Part shown: positions 25,517 through 35,491 of the stretch, piece by piece | How positions within the stretch are numbered: the first letter of the stretch is position 1 | Layout of the letters: each line of letters begins with the position of its first letter | From: Brasenia schreberi | Taxonomy: Eukaryota > Streptophyta > Magnoliopsida > Nymphaeales > Cabombaceae | Assembly (NCBI GenBank): GCA_036023115.1 | Contig: JAYKKT010000040.1 | Span: 5,801,001-5,865,000, forward strand | DNA: 64,000 bases | Direction of reading: 5' to 3' | Program-made: the position numbers and the translations under genes | The notes under the pieces: generated by a model | Databases searched by the model: none | Told to the model about the DNA's origin: nothing | The model's input: the letters and a program-made list of their open reading frames with translations, nothing else

Positions 25517-25894
25517 TGTCACGGGAAAATCATCGCCAGGCACGCTGACGGGCTTTTCCGAGATCGGCGCTTTGCCTCGAGGCCAAGAAAGTCTTAGCGG
25601 ATTTTACTTAAGTATTTGAGTTTGGCCACCGGCTCCTAAAATGGCGCGTGAGAGTCCCTCCCCCGAGTGTCAAGTGTGCCGATGCCTTGACACTCAGAGA
25701 CGCACTCACTTGAACGGTAAAGGCAAAGAGGCAATGTGATAGCAAGTGCACGGAAACTTGAAGGCAATGTGAGTTTTGATAGCAGACGAGAGTGCGTACT
25801 CCCAACACGCGAAAATATTTACTTTGGGAGTCTTACCTAAAAAACAAGAGTTTTTACAATGTGCCAAAAGGCTATGTACAATTCACGGTTTACA
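25517..25894 (-). repeat. 3' LTR of the gag-protease element
   Basis: 378 bp, TG at one end and CA at the other, clearly homologous to 30628-31004. Shared blocks include ggcgcgtgagagtccctc and cgcgaaaatatttact. No clear polypurine tract is visible at its inner edge. Confidence 0.85.
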
Positions 25895-26470
25895 ACATCT
25901 TGTGCATCTGCCACGCCAATGGTTGCTTGATCGTGCTTGTTCAACTTCAGGACCTGTCATGTTCCATATCAATGTATCGTGGTAACTTTGCACCTTTGGT
26001 GGGGCTTGGGGCGATGTCCATGCTTGGGGAGTACCCTTTGTGCCAGTTGATGGGGCAGCTGCAGTGAACGTTGTCCCGTTTGTACCTTTAAGGGTCGTGA
26101 GGGGTCGGAGGATCTTGAGGCTAGAGAGTCGTAGCTCCTTTGACTCGTCTGACGATGAAGATGATGTGGTGTTGTCCTGGTCGCTGTCACCATCGAAGTA
26201 GAGACGTTGTTCCTTAAGGTTGGGGCGTCCATCTTCCGCATGAAAGAATGTCAAACCCAAGACCATGGGGTGCTCAACGTCCACCACATAGAAGTCTACC
26301 CTTGTGTGTCGATCTTCGATCAAGAGGATGACATTGTTTGTCTCTCCCTTTACTTCATTCACCTTACCCAACACGTCTTTGATGTATGCATTGGTCCTAG
26401 TAGTGTGAAGTCCTAGCTGACATGCTTCCGTTGGAGAAAGGAAGTTATGCAAAGCTCCCGAGTTTATCAT
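25883..26470 (-). pseudogene. retropepsin-like gag protease domain, active-site Asp replaced
   Basis: The peptide INSGALHNFLS is the plant retroelement protease motif normally read as D-[ST]-G-A-[ST]-x-N-F-I-S. It is followed at the usual spacing by HTRVDFYVVDVEHP and VLGLTFF, the second conserved half. The catalytic Asp of the first motif is Asn, so the enzyme would be inactive. The open frame continues in a Ser/Thr/Pro-rich tail towards the 3' LTR, and no reverse transcriptase follows. Confidence 0.75.
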
Positions 26471-27257
26471 GGCCCGGGCTTCCGTCCCCTATAATCGCAC
26501 CCTGACGTAGAATAACCCATCTCGTTCCCTCAGCATAGGCACCCAGTTGCACTGGCAGTTTCCTTTGAACACTTAGAGTGCACCGTAGTAATGCACTTGT
26601 TCGTTGTAAACACCCCAAATCTTCTATATTTCAAAAACTCTCAAAAACACCAAAAAGCTCGTTTGAGACAAAACGACAACCTGTTTTAAATGTGAAAACT
26701 GATACAGAAGGCAAAAGGAGACCCTAGGCCCGAAGAGGATTCAAGCCTAGTGCTTTAGAAGCCACTCCTTGATAAAAAACAAGAGAAAGCAGAGCCCGTT
26801 GAAAGAAAAGTTCAAAATCAAGCAAAACAGAGTCTAGAATGGCGAGATGGAGTCTGAACGACAAAGTTGGGGAAAACCCAGCACCAGACGGAGCGTTGAT
26901 GAAGCCAGTGCCCGCACAAATCGTTCACCTCGAGAAGCCAAGAAGGACTGTCCGAAGAAATTTTGATTTGGATCTAGACCATAAATATCCAGATCCAAAT
27001 CCATGTAATGAATAGTGTTTGGATTTGGGCCAATCCAAATAGTGTTTGGGTCGATCCAAATAGTGTTTGGATTTGGATTGGATCCAAATAGTGTTTGGAT
27101 TGGATCAGATCTGGACCAAAATATCCAGATTCGTATCCATAAAAATATTGGGTTTGGATCGGATACAGATTTCAAAATATCCGAGATCAGTGTTTGAATT
27201 TGGGTCCGGATCCAAATCCCAAACCCAAACCCAAATCCAAGACCCACCTCAAATGTC

Positions 27258-27265
27258 TATAAATA
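27258..27265 (+). promoter_or_regulatory. TATA box of the solo LTR
   Basis: TATAAATA about 650 bases into the LTR, followed by a G-rich start region, sits where an LTR core promoter is expected. It supports a plus-strand orientation for the lost element and could still drive transcription towards 31 kb. Confidence 0.45.
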
Positions 27266-28204
27266 GAGATGAGGGGGTCCATGTAAAGGGTTCATGCAAA
27301 TATTTGGGAGGAGAAAGAAGGAGTGATAGACCTAGCCATGTGGGCTCATTGGGTGAGGTGGGTTCAAGCCATGTGGGCTAAGTGGGTCTAGACCAAAGGA
27401 CTGCAACCATGGAGACGTGGGCTCAAGCCAAGAAGGACCAGCTCCAAGAGGTAAACCTAACCCCCAACCTAGCCTAGGTTCGAACCTACCTAACCCCCAA
27501 CTGAACCTAACCCCAACTGAACCTAACCCTAACTGAACCAACCTAACCCTAACTAGACCTAACCTAACCCCAACCGCCTCAAACCATCCCTAACAAACCC
27601 CAAAAACTTCACCCCGGCCGGTTGTGAGAAAACGGCGGCTGTCGCGCGCCCTGCATCCTGTCTGCGCGCCCTACGCGTCACCTGAACCCCCAGTGCGTCG
27701 TCCCGTGCTACTGCATGCCCCCCGCCAGGCGACCCGATTACCGCGCCCCGCGCCACAACGCGCCCAACGCCAGGCGCCCGACGCCTTCCTGCCGACCTGA
27801 CCACCCCCCTACCGACCTGACCTGCACCCTGGTCATGACCTGCACCCTAAGACAGACCCTACACAGCCCCCGTCTTGGCCGAACCTTAGTTCCCCTAAGG
27901 CCCTAACCGTGCCCCATAGAACCTCCATCAAAGCCACTTAGGATAACCCCTCTTGGCTGCCCAAGGTGAACCGTGAGCCCAAGTGCAATCAAGTTGAACA
28001 TGGACCAGCTATTTGTAAGTGTCTAAACTTGGTCTATTACATTAACTTGCTTTATATTCAATTAAATTTTGATACGGGGTTATAGTAAAGGAGCTTCGTC
28101 TCCCCCCGATTGTAATAACGTGGTTTGACACACCCACACACACTTGCACTTGTGTATTTCCGCTCTTAGTTGCATACTTTTTGCACACACACGGGCCTTG
28201 ACAG

Positions 28205-28760
28205 CCCCTAAGATATAGCCTTATTTATATATATTCGGTTGCGTGGGTTTTAATTCAAGTTGTGTGCGTGGTCTTCCAATTTCCACACTCACACAATTGA
28301 GCTTTCGCTCTTACTCCCAAGACCTTAGTCAAGGCCTATTGCAATTATATTTGGGTTTAAATTTATGTCGTGTGCGTAGTATTTCAATTCTACACTCACA
28401 CACATTTCGCTTTCACTTTTACTCCCAAGACCTTAGTCAAGGCCTATTGCAATTATATTTGGGTTTAAATTCATGTCATGTGCGTAGTATTTCAATTCTA
28501 CACTCACACACATTGAGCTTTCGCTCTTACTCTCAAGACCTTAGTCAAGGCCATATTGCAATTATATTTGAGTTTCATTTACAAGTCGTGTGAGTTGTCT
28601 TTCAATATACACACAACACCCACGCACACGTTGGCGACCTTCGGACCCATATATATTATAAGTATTTCCCTTCGGCTATGTCTTTTAGATTTGGGTTTTA
28701 AGGTTCAGCTGTGTGCGTAGTCTTTTCATATATACACGACACACACTTGCACAATTGAGC
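28205..28760. repeat. 108-bp tandem array inside the solo LTR
   Basis: Three good units share aagaccttagtcaaggcc and are spaced exactly 108 bases (anchors at 28313, 28421, 28529). Degenerate copies flank them to about 28205 and 28760. Each unit carries a pyrimidine-rich ctttcgctcttact block and cacactcacaca. Confidence 0.85.
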
Positions 28761-29399
28761 CTTTCTACTCTTAAGATATAGTCATATTTCCCTTTTGTAA
28801 TTTTCCTTTTTCAATTTACATTGCGCAATTTCTCTTAAGCATTGTCTTTCAATTTTGTGTTTTCCCTTGGAGTTGTGTGAGTTGCATTGCATACTCACCA
28901 TACTCGAGCTAGAGTGCATACCTGCATCAAAGCAAACCCTGAATCAATCGTGCAAACACGCCAAGACTTAGGCTATTTCAATGCACGCACATCGTGCCTA
29001 AGTAGATTAAAATTGAAAGACTTAGGGTCATCCAACCCTTGTAAAATCAAAATCCCCCAAAGTGCATGGTTTTCAAAAAGTTTTAAAACACTTCTTCATT
29101 TAAAATATATTTTGAGTTAAACTTGTTTTAAAACGAAGTCTCTAAGCATACAGACTGACCCTTGCGCATCGGTGCAAGAAGGTCTGCGACGTAAAAATCC
29201 CGCTTGCCTACAATCACCTTTTAAAAGTCAGATTATTTCAAAACATACTTTGCTAGTTAAAGAAAACTAGCTCGCACGCCCATAAAGCAAAGTAGATTGC
29301 GAAAAGGTTCACTTCAGGCCTAAGAACCCGTAAGTGAAAATTTTCAGTGTCTACATTCGTCACCCTTATTTTCCACTTTCAGAGGCTCTATCGTGGCCA

Positions 29400-30590
29400 T
29401 TTCATTCACCCGTTGGATGGATGATCTCGAGGGGCAATCCCACGTATAGTGGTTCCCTTGGCACTGGTAGCATATGAGGACGTTCTCGCCTTTGTTTCAT
29501 TGTGGCTGACCTCCAACTTGTTCATTTTGGAGTAGCCTACGTTCATCCCCGTTGTTTGTGCATTCTCCCTTTGCGCATGATTGTATGGCACCATGCTGCC
29601 ATTATACTTTGTAGGCTTCTTTGGACTCCAAGGTCGACGAGACTGGTCATCCTGCGGCTCATCATCTGCCAAGCGCTCTGTCGCACTAATGGCCGAGGCT
29701 AAGTCCTTCACCCGCATCTGTCGCAGCTCACGCTCTGCCTCACGTTACAATTTGTTCATGAAGAAGAAGAAACGGTCTACTTCTACCATGCTCGTGATGT
29801 TCAACATGAGGGAGGTGAACCAGTTGATGTACTCGTAGATGAACCTCTTGTGTTTCAGTCGCATGAGTTATTTTCGAGCTAAGTACTTTGGGTCCTCAGG
29901 AAGGAACTTCCTCTATATTTCCCGTTTGAAGTTGTCAAAAGTATCAATGGTGTAGAGTCCCCGATCAACATCTATGGAGAACCGTCTCCACTAAAGAAGG
30001 GTATCGCCCTTGAGGAACGATGTTGTTGTACCGATCCTCCTATCCTCTCGTCTAATCTCCCGAGTCTTTTACTCCTTCACTTGTTATAGGAAATTCTCCA
30101 AGTCCTTGGCACTCTGATTCCTTAAGTAAGCATCAGACTTCGGGATACTATCATCTTGAAAGGGGGTTGCTATGACCCCACTAACGATAGCACAGTCAAA
30201 TATCCCGAAGTGCGCCTCGAGGGCTTCTAGCCTTTGTTCAACGATCGTGTTGTTCTTGTCGCGATTGGCACAACGGTGAGTCAGGTCATCCACTCGATCT
30301 TCCAAACTTGTTAATGTTTTATCCCAATTTTCCTTGAAGATGTTCATAGTACCACACATCAACTCAAACTCCTGTGTCATAAAGTTTCTGATGTGATAGA
30401 CGTCATCTCTCAAGGTCTCAAGGCTAGATTCGTAATTGGCTACGTCTATTTCTATTTTACGTAGTCGACTTTCAATTGAGGTCTTGTCGATTGAACGGTT
30501 CCTCCTACTTCTCTTTTCCGTTTCTAGGTCCAATGATAGGGCGGAGCTCTTACCACACTTCAGATCCATCGGAGAAAAGCTTGATGGCAT
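29400..30590 (-). pseudogene. gag polyprotein of the LTR element, broken
   Basis: A start (MPSSFSPMDLK) lies 22 bases past the primer-binding site. The first 168 codons (30590-30084) are charged and coiled-coil-like. The Retrotrans_gag region follows in broken frames: DRGLYTIDTFDNFKREI, FLPEDPKYLARK and RQMRVKDLASAISATERL. Near 29460 is a zinc knuckle reading CYQCQGNHYTWDC. It has spacing C-x2-C-x3-H-x4-C, one residue shorter between Cys2 and His than the canonical knuckle. Several in-frame stops show that it is not expressed as a full protein. Confidence 0.75.
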
Positions 30591-30611
30591 TGAAGCAACA
30601 GGATCGTAATG

Positions 30612-30623
30612 ACTCTGATAACA
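30612..30623 (-). other. primer-binding site resembling the initiator-Met tRNA type
   Basis: On the minus strand TGTTATCAGAGT lies four bases inside the 5' LTR. It differs at two positions from the common plant sequence TGGTATCAGAGC, which pairs with the 3' end of initiator methionine tRNA. It fixes the orientation of the element. Confidence 0.65.
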
Positions 30624-30627
30624 CTTT

Positions 30628-31004
30628 TGTCACGGGAACTCGTCATCAGACGTGTTAACGCACTTTTCCGAGACCGACACTTAACCTCAGAGTCAAGCAA
30701 GCCTTAGCGGATTTCACTTGAGTGTTGGAGTTTGGCAACCAGCTTCCAAAACGGCGCGTGAGAGTCCCTCTTCTGAGTGTGAAGTGTGTTGACACATTGG
30801 CACTTAGAGACTCACTCACTCGAACGGCAAAAGCAAAGAGGCAATGCGATAGCAAGTGCACGAAAACTTGAAGGCAATGTGAGTTTTGATTGCAAATGAG
30901 AGTGCATGCTCCCAACACGCGAAAATATTTACTTCGGGAGTCTTTCCAAAAAAATGAGAGTTTTTACAATGGGCCAAAAGGTTATGTACAATTCACGGTT
31001 TAAA
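30628..31004 (-). repeat. 5' LTR of the gag-protease element
   Basis: 377 bp, homologous along its length to 25517-25894. The expected CA at the plus-strand right end reads AA, a point change. Confidence 0.85.
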
Positions 31005-31810
31005 GGGTCACTATATATATTATCTCAAACATTAAATTTCGCTCCCAAATTCCCTTAATATGAGAAGCTCAACCAAGCCAAAGACTTGTTCATTTACCAG
31101 CCATGTTGGCCCATGTCCATGTCTGCCTTTCATTTCTTCATTCACATATGCACTTCCCCATGCCTCACGTAACCAATCTTTCCTTTCAATTTAACGAAAT
31201 GAGTTTGGCCTAAAAGATAGTTTTAGATTAAAACCTTTGGAGGCAAAACTACTTCTCATTGGCACCGAGGGCATTAGTTCACCCCAGGGCATTAGTTCAC
31301 CTGGTAGAGGCCTCAAACAGATTTTTTAGGTCAAGACTTTTGGAGGCAAAACTACTGCTGCACCTCGTACTCATAGCATTAGCTCACCTGTTCTTGACTC
31401 ACATGACATATGGCATCGGCAGTGATTTTGAATCTCGAGGCATGTATACCTAGCTTCGACGCCCCCTCCATTGGAGAAGAAAAAATGCTGCACCTCATCA
31501 GTGAGCATCGATGGCATTATTTTTTTAAGCGTGTAGGTGTGTTGGGCTTTGGACTATTCATTATATAGAGAGGTGGTGGAAGATATAAAGCACTATATTT
31601 TTAAAATTTATGTAAATCAATTTCAATCATTTGATATTTGAATGATTCAAATTAAAAGACAGGTAGTGAAAAGATAAATAAGAAAACAATCATTGTCCTA
31701 CAAAAAGTATACATACTTTTTCGCCTCTTTTATTTTCATTCTCATGGTTATAACTCTTAATTGAGATTAGTTTAAATGAAATTTGCATTTAAATGGTTTC
31801 CATCCTTTAA

Positions 31811-31872
<62 letters not shown>

Positions 31873-31978
31873 CTTTTTTGCCTCTTTTATTTTCATTCTC
31901 TTGGTTATAACTTTTAATTGAGATTAGTTTAAATGAAATTTGCATTTAAATGGTTTTCATCCTTTAATTCATATATAT

Positions 31979-32021
<43 letters not shown>

Positions 32022-32040
32022 GTTCTTTACCGTTTCAGAT
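31005..32040. repeat. intergenic DNA with a 156-bp tandem duplication and TA runs
   Basis: A unit starting acatactttt and ending cctttaattc occurs at about 31711 and 31867, each followed by a TA run (31814-31867 and 31973-32019). Near 31260-31390 the phrase ggaggcaaaactact is also repeated. No gene is seen. Confidence 0.7.
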
Positions 32041-32372
32041 GACCTCGTGGTTCAGCCTCCCCGATGTAGCCGGCGCGGCGGTGATAGAAGAGAAGGATTC
32101 AGATGAGAGATGCGACACGAGATTGAGGACGTTGAAGTCGCGCTCGACGTCACTGGCGCCATCTTTGTAAGTCTGTAGCAAGCCATCGAAGGTGAGGCCT
32201 TTCTCCTCGTCTATGTACTCGAAGTATGACCGAATGACCTCGTAAGGATGGCCTGGATTTCGTGGTGGCTGAACTTGAAGGTGGGGTTGACTGCCAGAAT
32301 CAAAGCAGCCATCTCTTCCCTGTTGAGGCCGCCATCTCTGTTCACGTCAAACCGATCGAAAATCTTCTGAGA
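32041..32372 (-). pseudogene. EF-hand fragment related to the 20.4-22.8 kb pseudogene
   Basis: Read from 32372 to 32041 it gives KIFDRFDVNRDGGLNREEM, then PTFKFSHHEIQAIL and, after a one- or two-base frameshift near 32250, IRSYFEYIDEEKGLTFDG. This matches residues of about 15-110 of the N-terminal region at 22785-22450. The loop DVNRDGGLNREE is a canonical EF-hand. There is no TPR region, and the fragment stops at a TA microsatellite. The higher-coordinate end has a splice-like ttcttctcag just before the first codon, so it may once have been an exon. Confidence 0.75.
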
Positions 32373-35300
32373 AGAACTCAGAAAAACGTTTTAGAGATAC
32401 CACGAACAATTTCGTGAATGTTGTTTTCTTCTAGATAAGCTTCAAAGACAAGAATAAAACCAGACCATCAAATACGATCTTGAAAAGCTAGAAAAATCAA
32501 TGGATGCGTTGAAATTTCTTTTTAAATTCCATAAACTATTACTCAAATCGGTCTTTCAACCAAGTTTAATTGGACTTTGGCACAGTAATAAGTTATGTAT
32601 AAGTAAAACTAGTTTGGTACTTAGTTCTGGTCAGTGGCCTAAACTGATTTGACTCGAGAACGTATTCATTCATGGTTTTGGAATGCTTTTTTTACCAGAG
32701 GAGGCCGAACCCTAACACAAACATGCATCCTGTGGGAGTCGAACTCCCTACCAGCAGCAATAGCGCTAGAGCAGCCTACCAACTCAACGCTCTTGATGCA
32801 AATATTAGATGCTTTTAGTGGAAAGTCATTGACAAGGGCACATAGAATATAGAGTTTCCTAATTTTTATGGAAATATCTTACTTTTTCAAACTTATGGGT
32901 ATGAGCCAAGAGAGATCATAGGCAGGACTAGCATAAACAACTGATTCCATCCCATATAAAAAAAGTCTGATTTTGGTCAATATTTAGTTGTTAGGGTTTT
33001 ACAAGTGTGCTAAAGGTTCTCAATGCTTGTATAATATGTACATAATTTCAATATAATTGGTAATTTCAATATAATTAGTAGGATCTGCTAACCTACCTAC
33101 CTCGAGAAAAAAAAGAGGTTGCACTAGGCACGCGCTTCAATGGTGTGATCATCTAGAACATTATCTTAGTAGAGTGCTCTGACTTTGTTGCTGTTGGTGA
33201 GGAGTTAGACTCTTATGGGGTGCGTGTTTTAGGCTTTGGCTTCCCTTTGCAACCAAAAGTAAAAGTAATATGTTGATGGAGAGTTTTATAAGCAATTAAT
33301 ATTATGTTAATATTATGTTGTAACCATTAAATGAAATGGTATGGGCTTGGTCAAGATTTGTAAGAGACAAGGCATGCGATTGTCACATCCATGAATTTTC
33401 GATACTGTATATTTGAAATCAGGTGCGAAAGGTGTACATTCGATTAAGATATCTAAACGCATTGTATATCATAATAAGAAAATCAAGTGATAAAAGTCAT
33501 GGGCCCGATCCTTTATATAACAAAATAAACATCAATCCACTAGAGCTTTCTCAATTTAGAGAGAGAGTCCCAATATATCTAAATCGTTGGATAAGAATAT
33601 TCATGCTTTAGAAAACTAAAAGGGTTAGATGTCTCAAAAGAGAAACTACTTAAGTTTGTTTCATCTTAATCGTTGGATGAGATTTAGATTTGGGAATAGG
33701 TACTTGAAGTGAGTGTGTGTATGTGAGTACACGCAATGATGGACCTATGAATTCTTTTTGGAGTGAGGCACACTTATATTTCTGATGAGGTACACTTGTA
33801 TTTAATGTTGACGAAGTTTGTATTTCTTCATACACAATCATGGACCCAAGAATTTTTTGCATGCCTCATCTTGCTTTAAAATGTAACGCCCACTGAACAC
33901 ACGCATATGTGCCACTCGCACACTCATATTTGACATTAAATTAGTAGATAACTTTAACTAATTCAAATGTTTCCTGCCTAAATATTGATGCAATACATTG
34001 TTGACATTATGCAAAAAATCATTCTTTCATAAAGTCAAACCTTTATTTTAGATGGATTAGAAAATCTAACTTTAAACATTCTCCCTTTCAAAAAGTAATT
34101 TTGATGTTTTTCTTCTCTCTAAAAACAGAAAATTTTACGACACATGTTTAAACATATCATACTTTTTAGTTTACCACTTGTAATTAGGAGATACTCTATA
34201 TTTTAACTACTTGTATTTAAAAGGCACACACTTTTTACTAAGTACACATTTCTTGTAGTTGAAAATCCTCATATTATCCTAATACACTTTCTCTTTCCAT
34301 CATTCAAACTCAAACAATGGTGGATGCATCTCCTATATAAAAGAGACATTTGAGCATGCATCTCCTATATAAGTAAGACTTATGAGGTGCATTTCTCCTA
34401 TATAAAGGAAACATACGCACGATGTGTTTCGATGTGTTTCCTTTGTAAGAGAGATACTTGCGTCGTCTCTTTTTTTTTCTCCATAATAAAAAGAAGAAGT
34501 AGAGAGGAGGAGAGGAGAGCGAGTCAATGGCATACTCCAACAGTACGAAGGAGAGAGAAAGAAGTGACGAGGTTCAGTGGCCGGTTATGACTACATGAGA
34601 GAGAGAGAGAGAGAGAGGGGGGGAAAAGGAAGGAGAGAGGATTGTTTAACAGTAAAATGACTCGAGATAAGCTGAGTTTTGTGCAAATAAACTTTTCTTA
34701 CGATTAAAGAAAATCATACAGATATACGCAAAACTGTTGGATGATGCTTCTTGGTTCATAACAAGATATATGCTTAGTAGCAATTTAAAACTTGGCTCAA
34801 TTTATAATCGAAACCAGTCCATGAGTTCTACTTCCAAGACATGTCTGGCCAACATCCCGTTTCAGATATGCGCAGCTTGTGTGGGTTTTGCTGAACCGAA
34901 CACGACCGAGCTCGGCGCGAACCTCACCATAAGCCACAAAGGCCTTGACCCAGCAACCCATCTGCACCACCAGTTCTTTGAAACATGTGTAGGGCAGAGA
35001 ATTCTACAGGGACCACGCCAACCGGGTGGATCAAAGCTCGCCTATTTGTTTAAAATGGGTCTGTTGGGTTCGTGTGTCCAGGTTCAACACCTACCGACCA
35101 TCCTGTAAACGAAAGAAGATAGGGAACGATTGGTGAACGAACAACTCAATTATTTTCTCAATTTTTAAAAAAAGAAAAACAATAAAAGAGACGTTCAGTG
35201 TAGAGGCTTACATTGTGAAAGAACGGCGCTTGGTTTTTGAGGAACGCACCTTTTTTTTTTACTCCCCATTTTGTGTGGTGCCAACCGTGCAGCCACCTGT

Positions 35301-35440
35301 CTTGACCATCCACGTTTATGCGTGCTATTGGTAGGATGATATGAACCTCAAGAATAACGCCCATGCAATCTTATCTATCGTTATAAGAAGGGAGTTGCAG
35401 AGAGAAAAAAGTAGCGCCTTACATTACATTGTGTACGTGA
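32373..35440. other. intergenic DNA upstream of the aldolase gene
   Basis: A tRNA-like segment lies on the minus strand at 32705-32800 (box-B-like gagttcgactcc). At 34320-34415 a unit of about 32 bases with ctcctatataa occurs three times. A GA/G run lies at 34598-34621. The 123-codon open frame at 34737-35108 is unrecognised. No gene is supported. Confidence 0.4.
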
Positions 35441-35446
35441 GATAAG
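35441..35446 (+). promoter_or_regulatory. I-box-like GATAAG upstream of the aldolase
   Basis: GATAAG followed by GG lies 46 bases before the ATG at 35492. I-boxes are common in light-regulated photosynthesis genes, which fits a Calvin-cycle enzyme. No good TATA box is visible close by, and the leader is GA-rich. The motif is short and could be chance. Confidence 0.3.
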
Positions 35447-35491
35447 GGTGGTAAGAGGAGAGAGTGAAGAGAGAGTAAAGAGAAAGGATCA

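Larger units (their letters stand above)
26605..29355 (+). mobile_element. large solo LTR nested in the gag-protease element
   Basis: 2751 bp beginning TGTAAACACC and ending GTGTCTACA, flanked on both sides by the same five bases TTCGT (26600-26604 and 29356-29360). TG...CA ends plus a 5-bp target duplication are the signature of an LTR insertion, and with no internal region between two LTRs this is a solo LTR left by recombination. The interrupted gag-to-protease sequence resumes on either side. Inside are short minisatellites at about 27010-27110, a TATA box at 27258-27265, a C-rich zone with telomere-like cctaaccc runs (27470-27575), a GC-rich zone, and a 108-bp tandem array. LTRs this long are known from the Tat/Ogre group of Ty3/gypsy elements; that placement is inferred. 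Confidence 0.8.
25517..31004 (-). mobile_element. LTR retrotransposon with gag and protease only, decayed
   Basis: Two direct repeats of about 377 bp (25517-25894 and 30628-31004) bound the element. Both start TGTCACGGG on the plus strand; the lower copy ends in CA and the upper has a mutated end. On the minus strand the order is 5' LTR, a primer-binding-like site (30612-30623), gag (from 30590), a zinc knuckle (about 29450), an aspartic protease region (26470-25883), then the 3' LTR. There is no reverse transcriptase, RNase H or integrase between the protease and the LTR. Once the 2751-bp solo LTR at 26605-29355 is set aside, the element is about 2.7 kb. The LTRs differ at many sites by eye, mostly transitions, and the gag frame has several stops, so the insertion is old. 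No matching 5-bp target duplication flanks the outer ends. It resembles non-autonomous gag-only Ty3/gypsy derivatives; class placement is inferred. Confidence 0.8.

Noticed and set aside
25883..26470. Host aspartic protease gene
   Set aside because: The motif order, adjoining LTR and upstream gag show it is the retroelement protease, and the catalytic Asp is absent.
27470..27575. Telomere-like cctaaccc tract as a chromosome end or fusion site
   Set aside because: The motifs are irregular and mixed with aactgaacc, and lie inside a bounded LTR. There is no long perfect telomeric array.
27332..27906. Gly-, Arg- and Pro-rich open frames in GC-rich DNA
   Set aside because: They lie wholly inside the solo LTR and derive from C-rich repeats.
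28243..28593. 116-codon frame with internal repeats
   Set aside because: The protein repeats simply mirror the 108-bp tandem array, 108 being a multiple of three.
28205..28760. CRISPR-like array of spaced repeats
   Set aside because: The whole 108-bp unit is repeated, spacer included. The context is a plant LTR and no cas genes are present.
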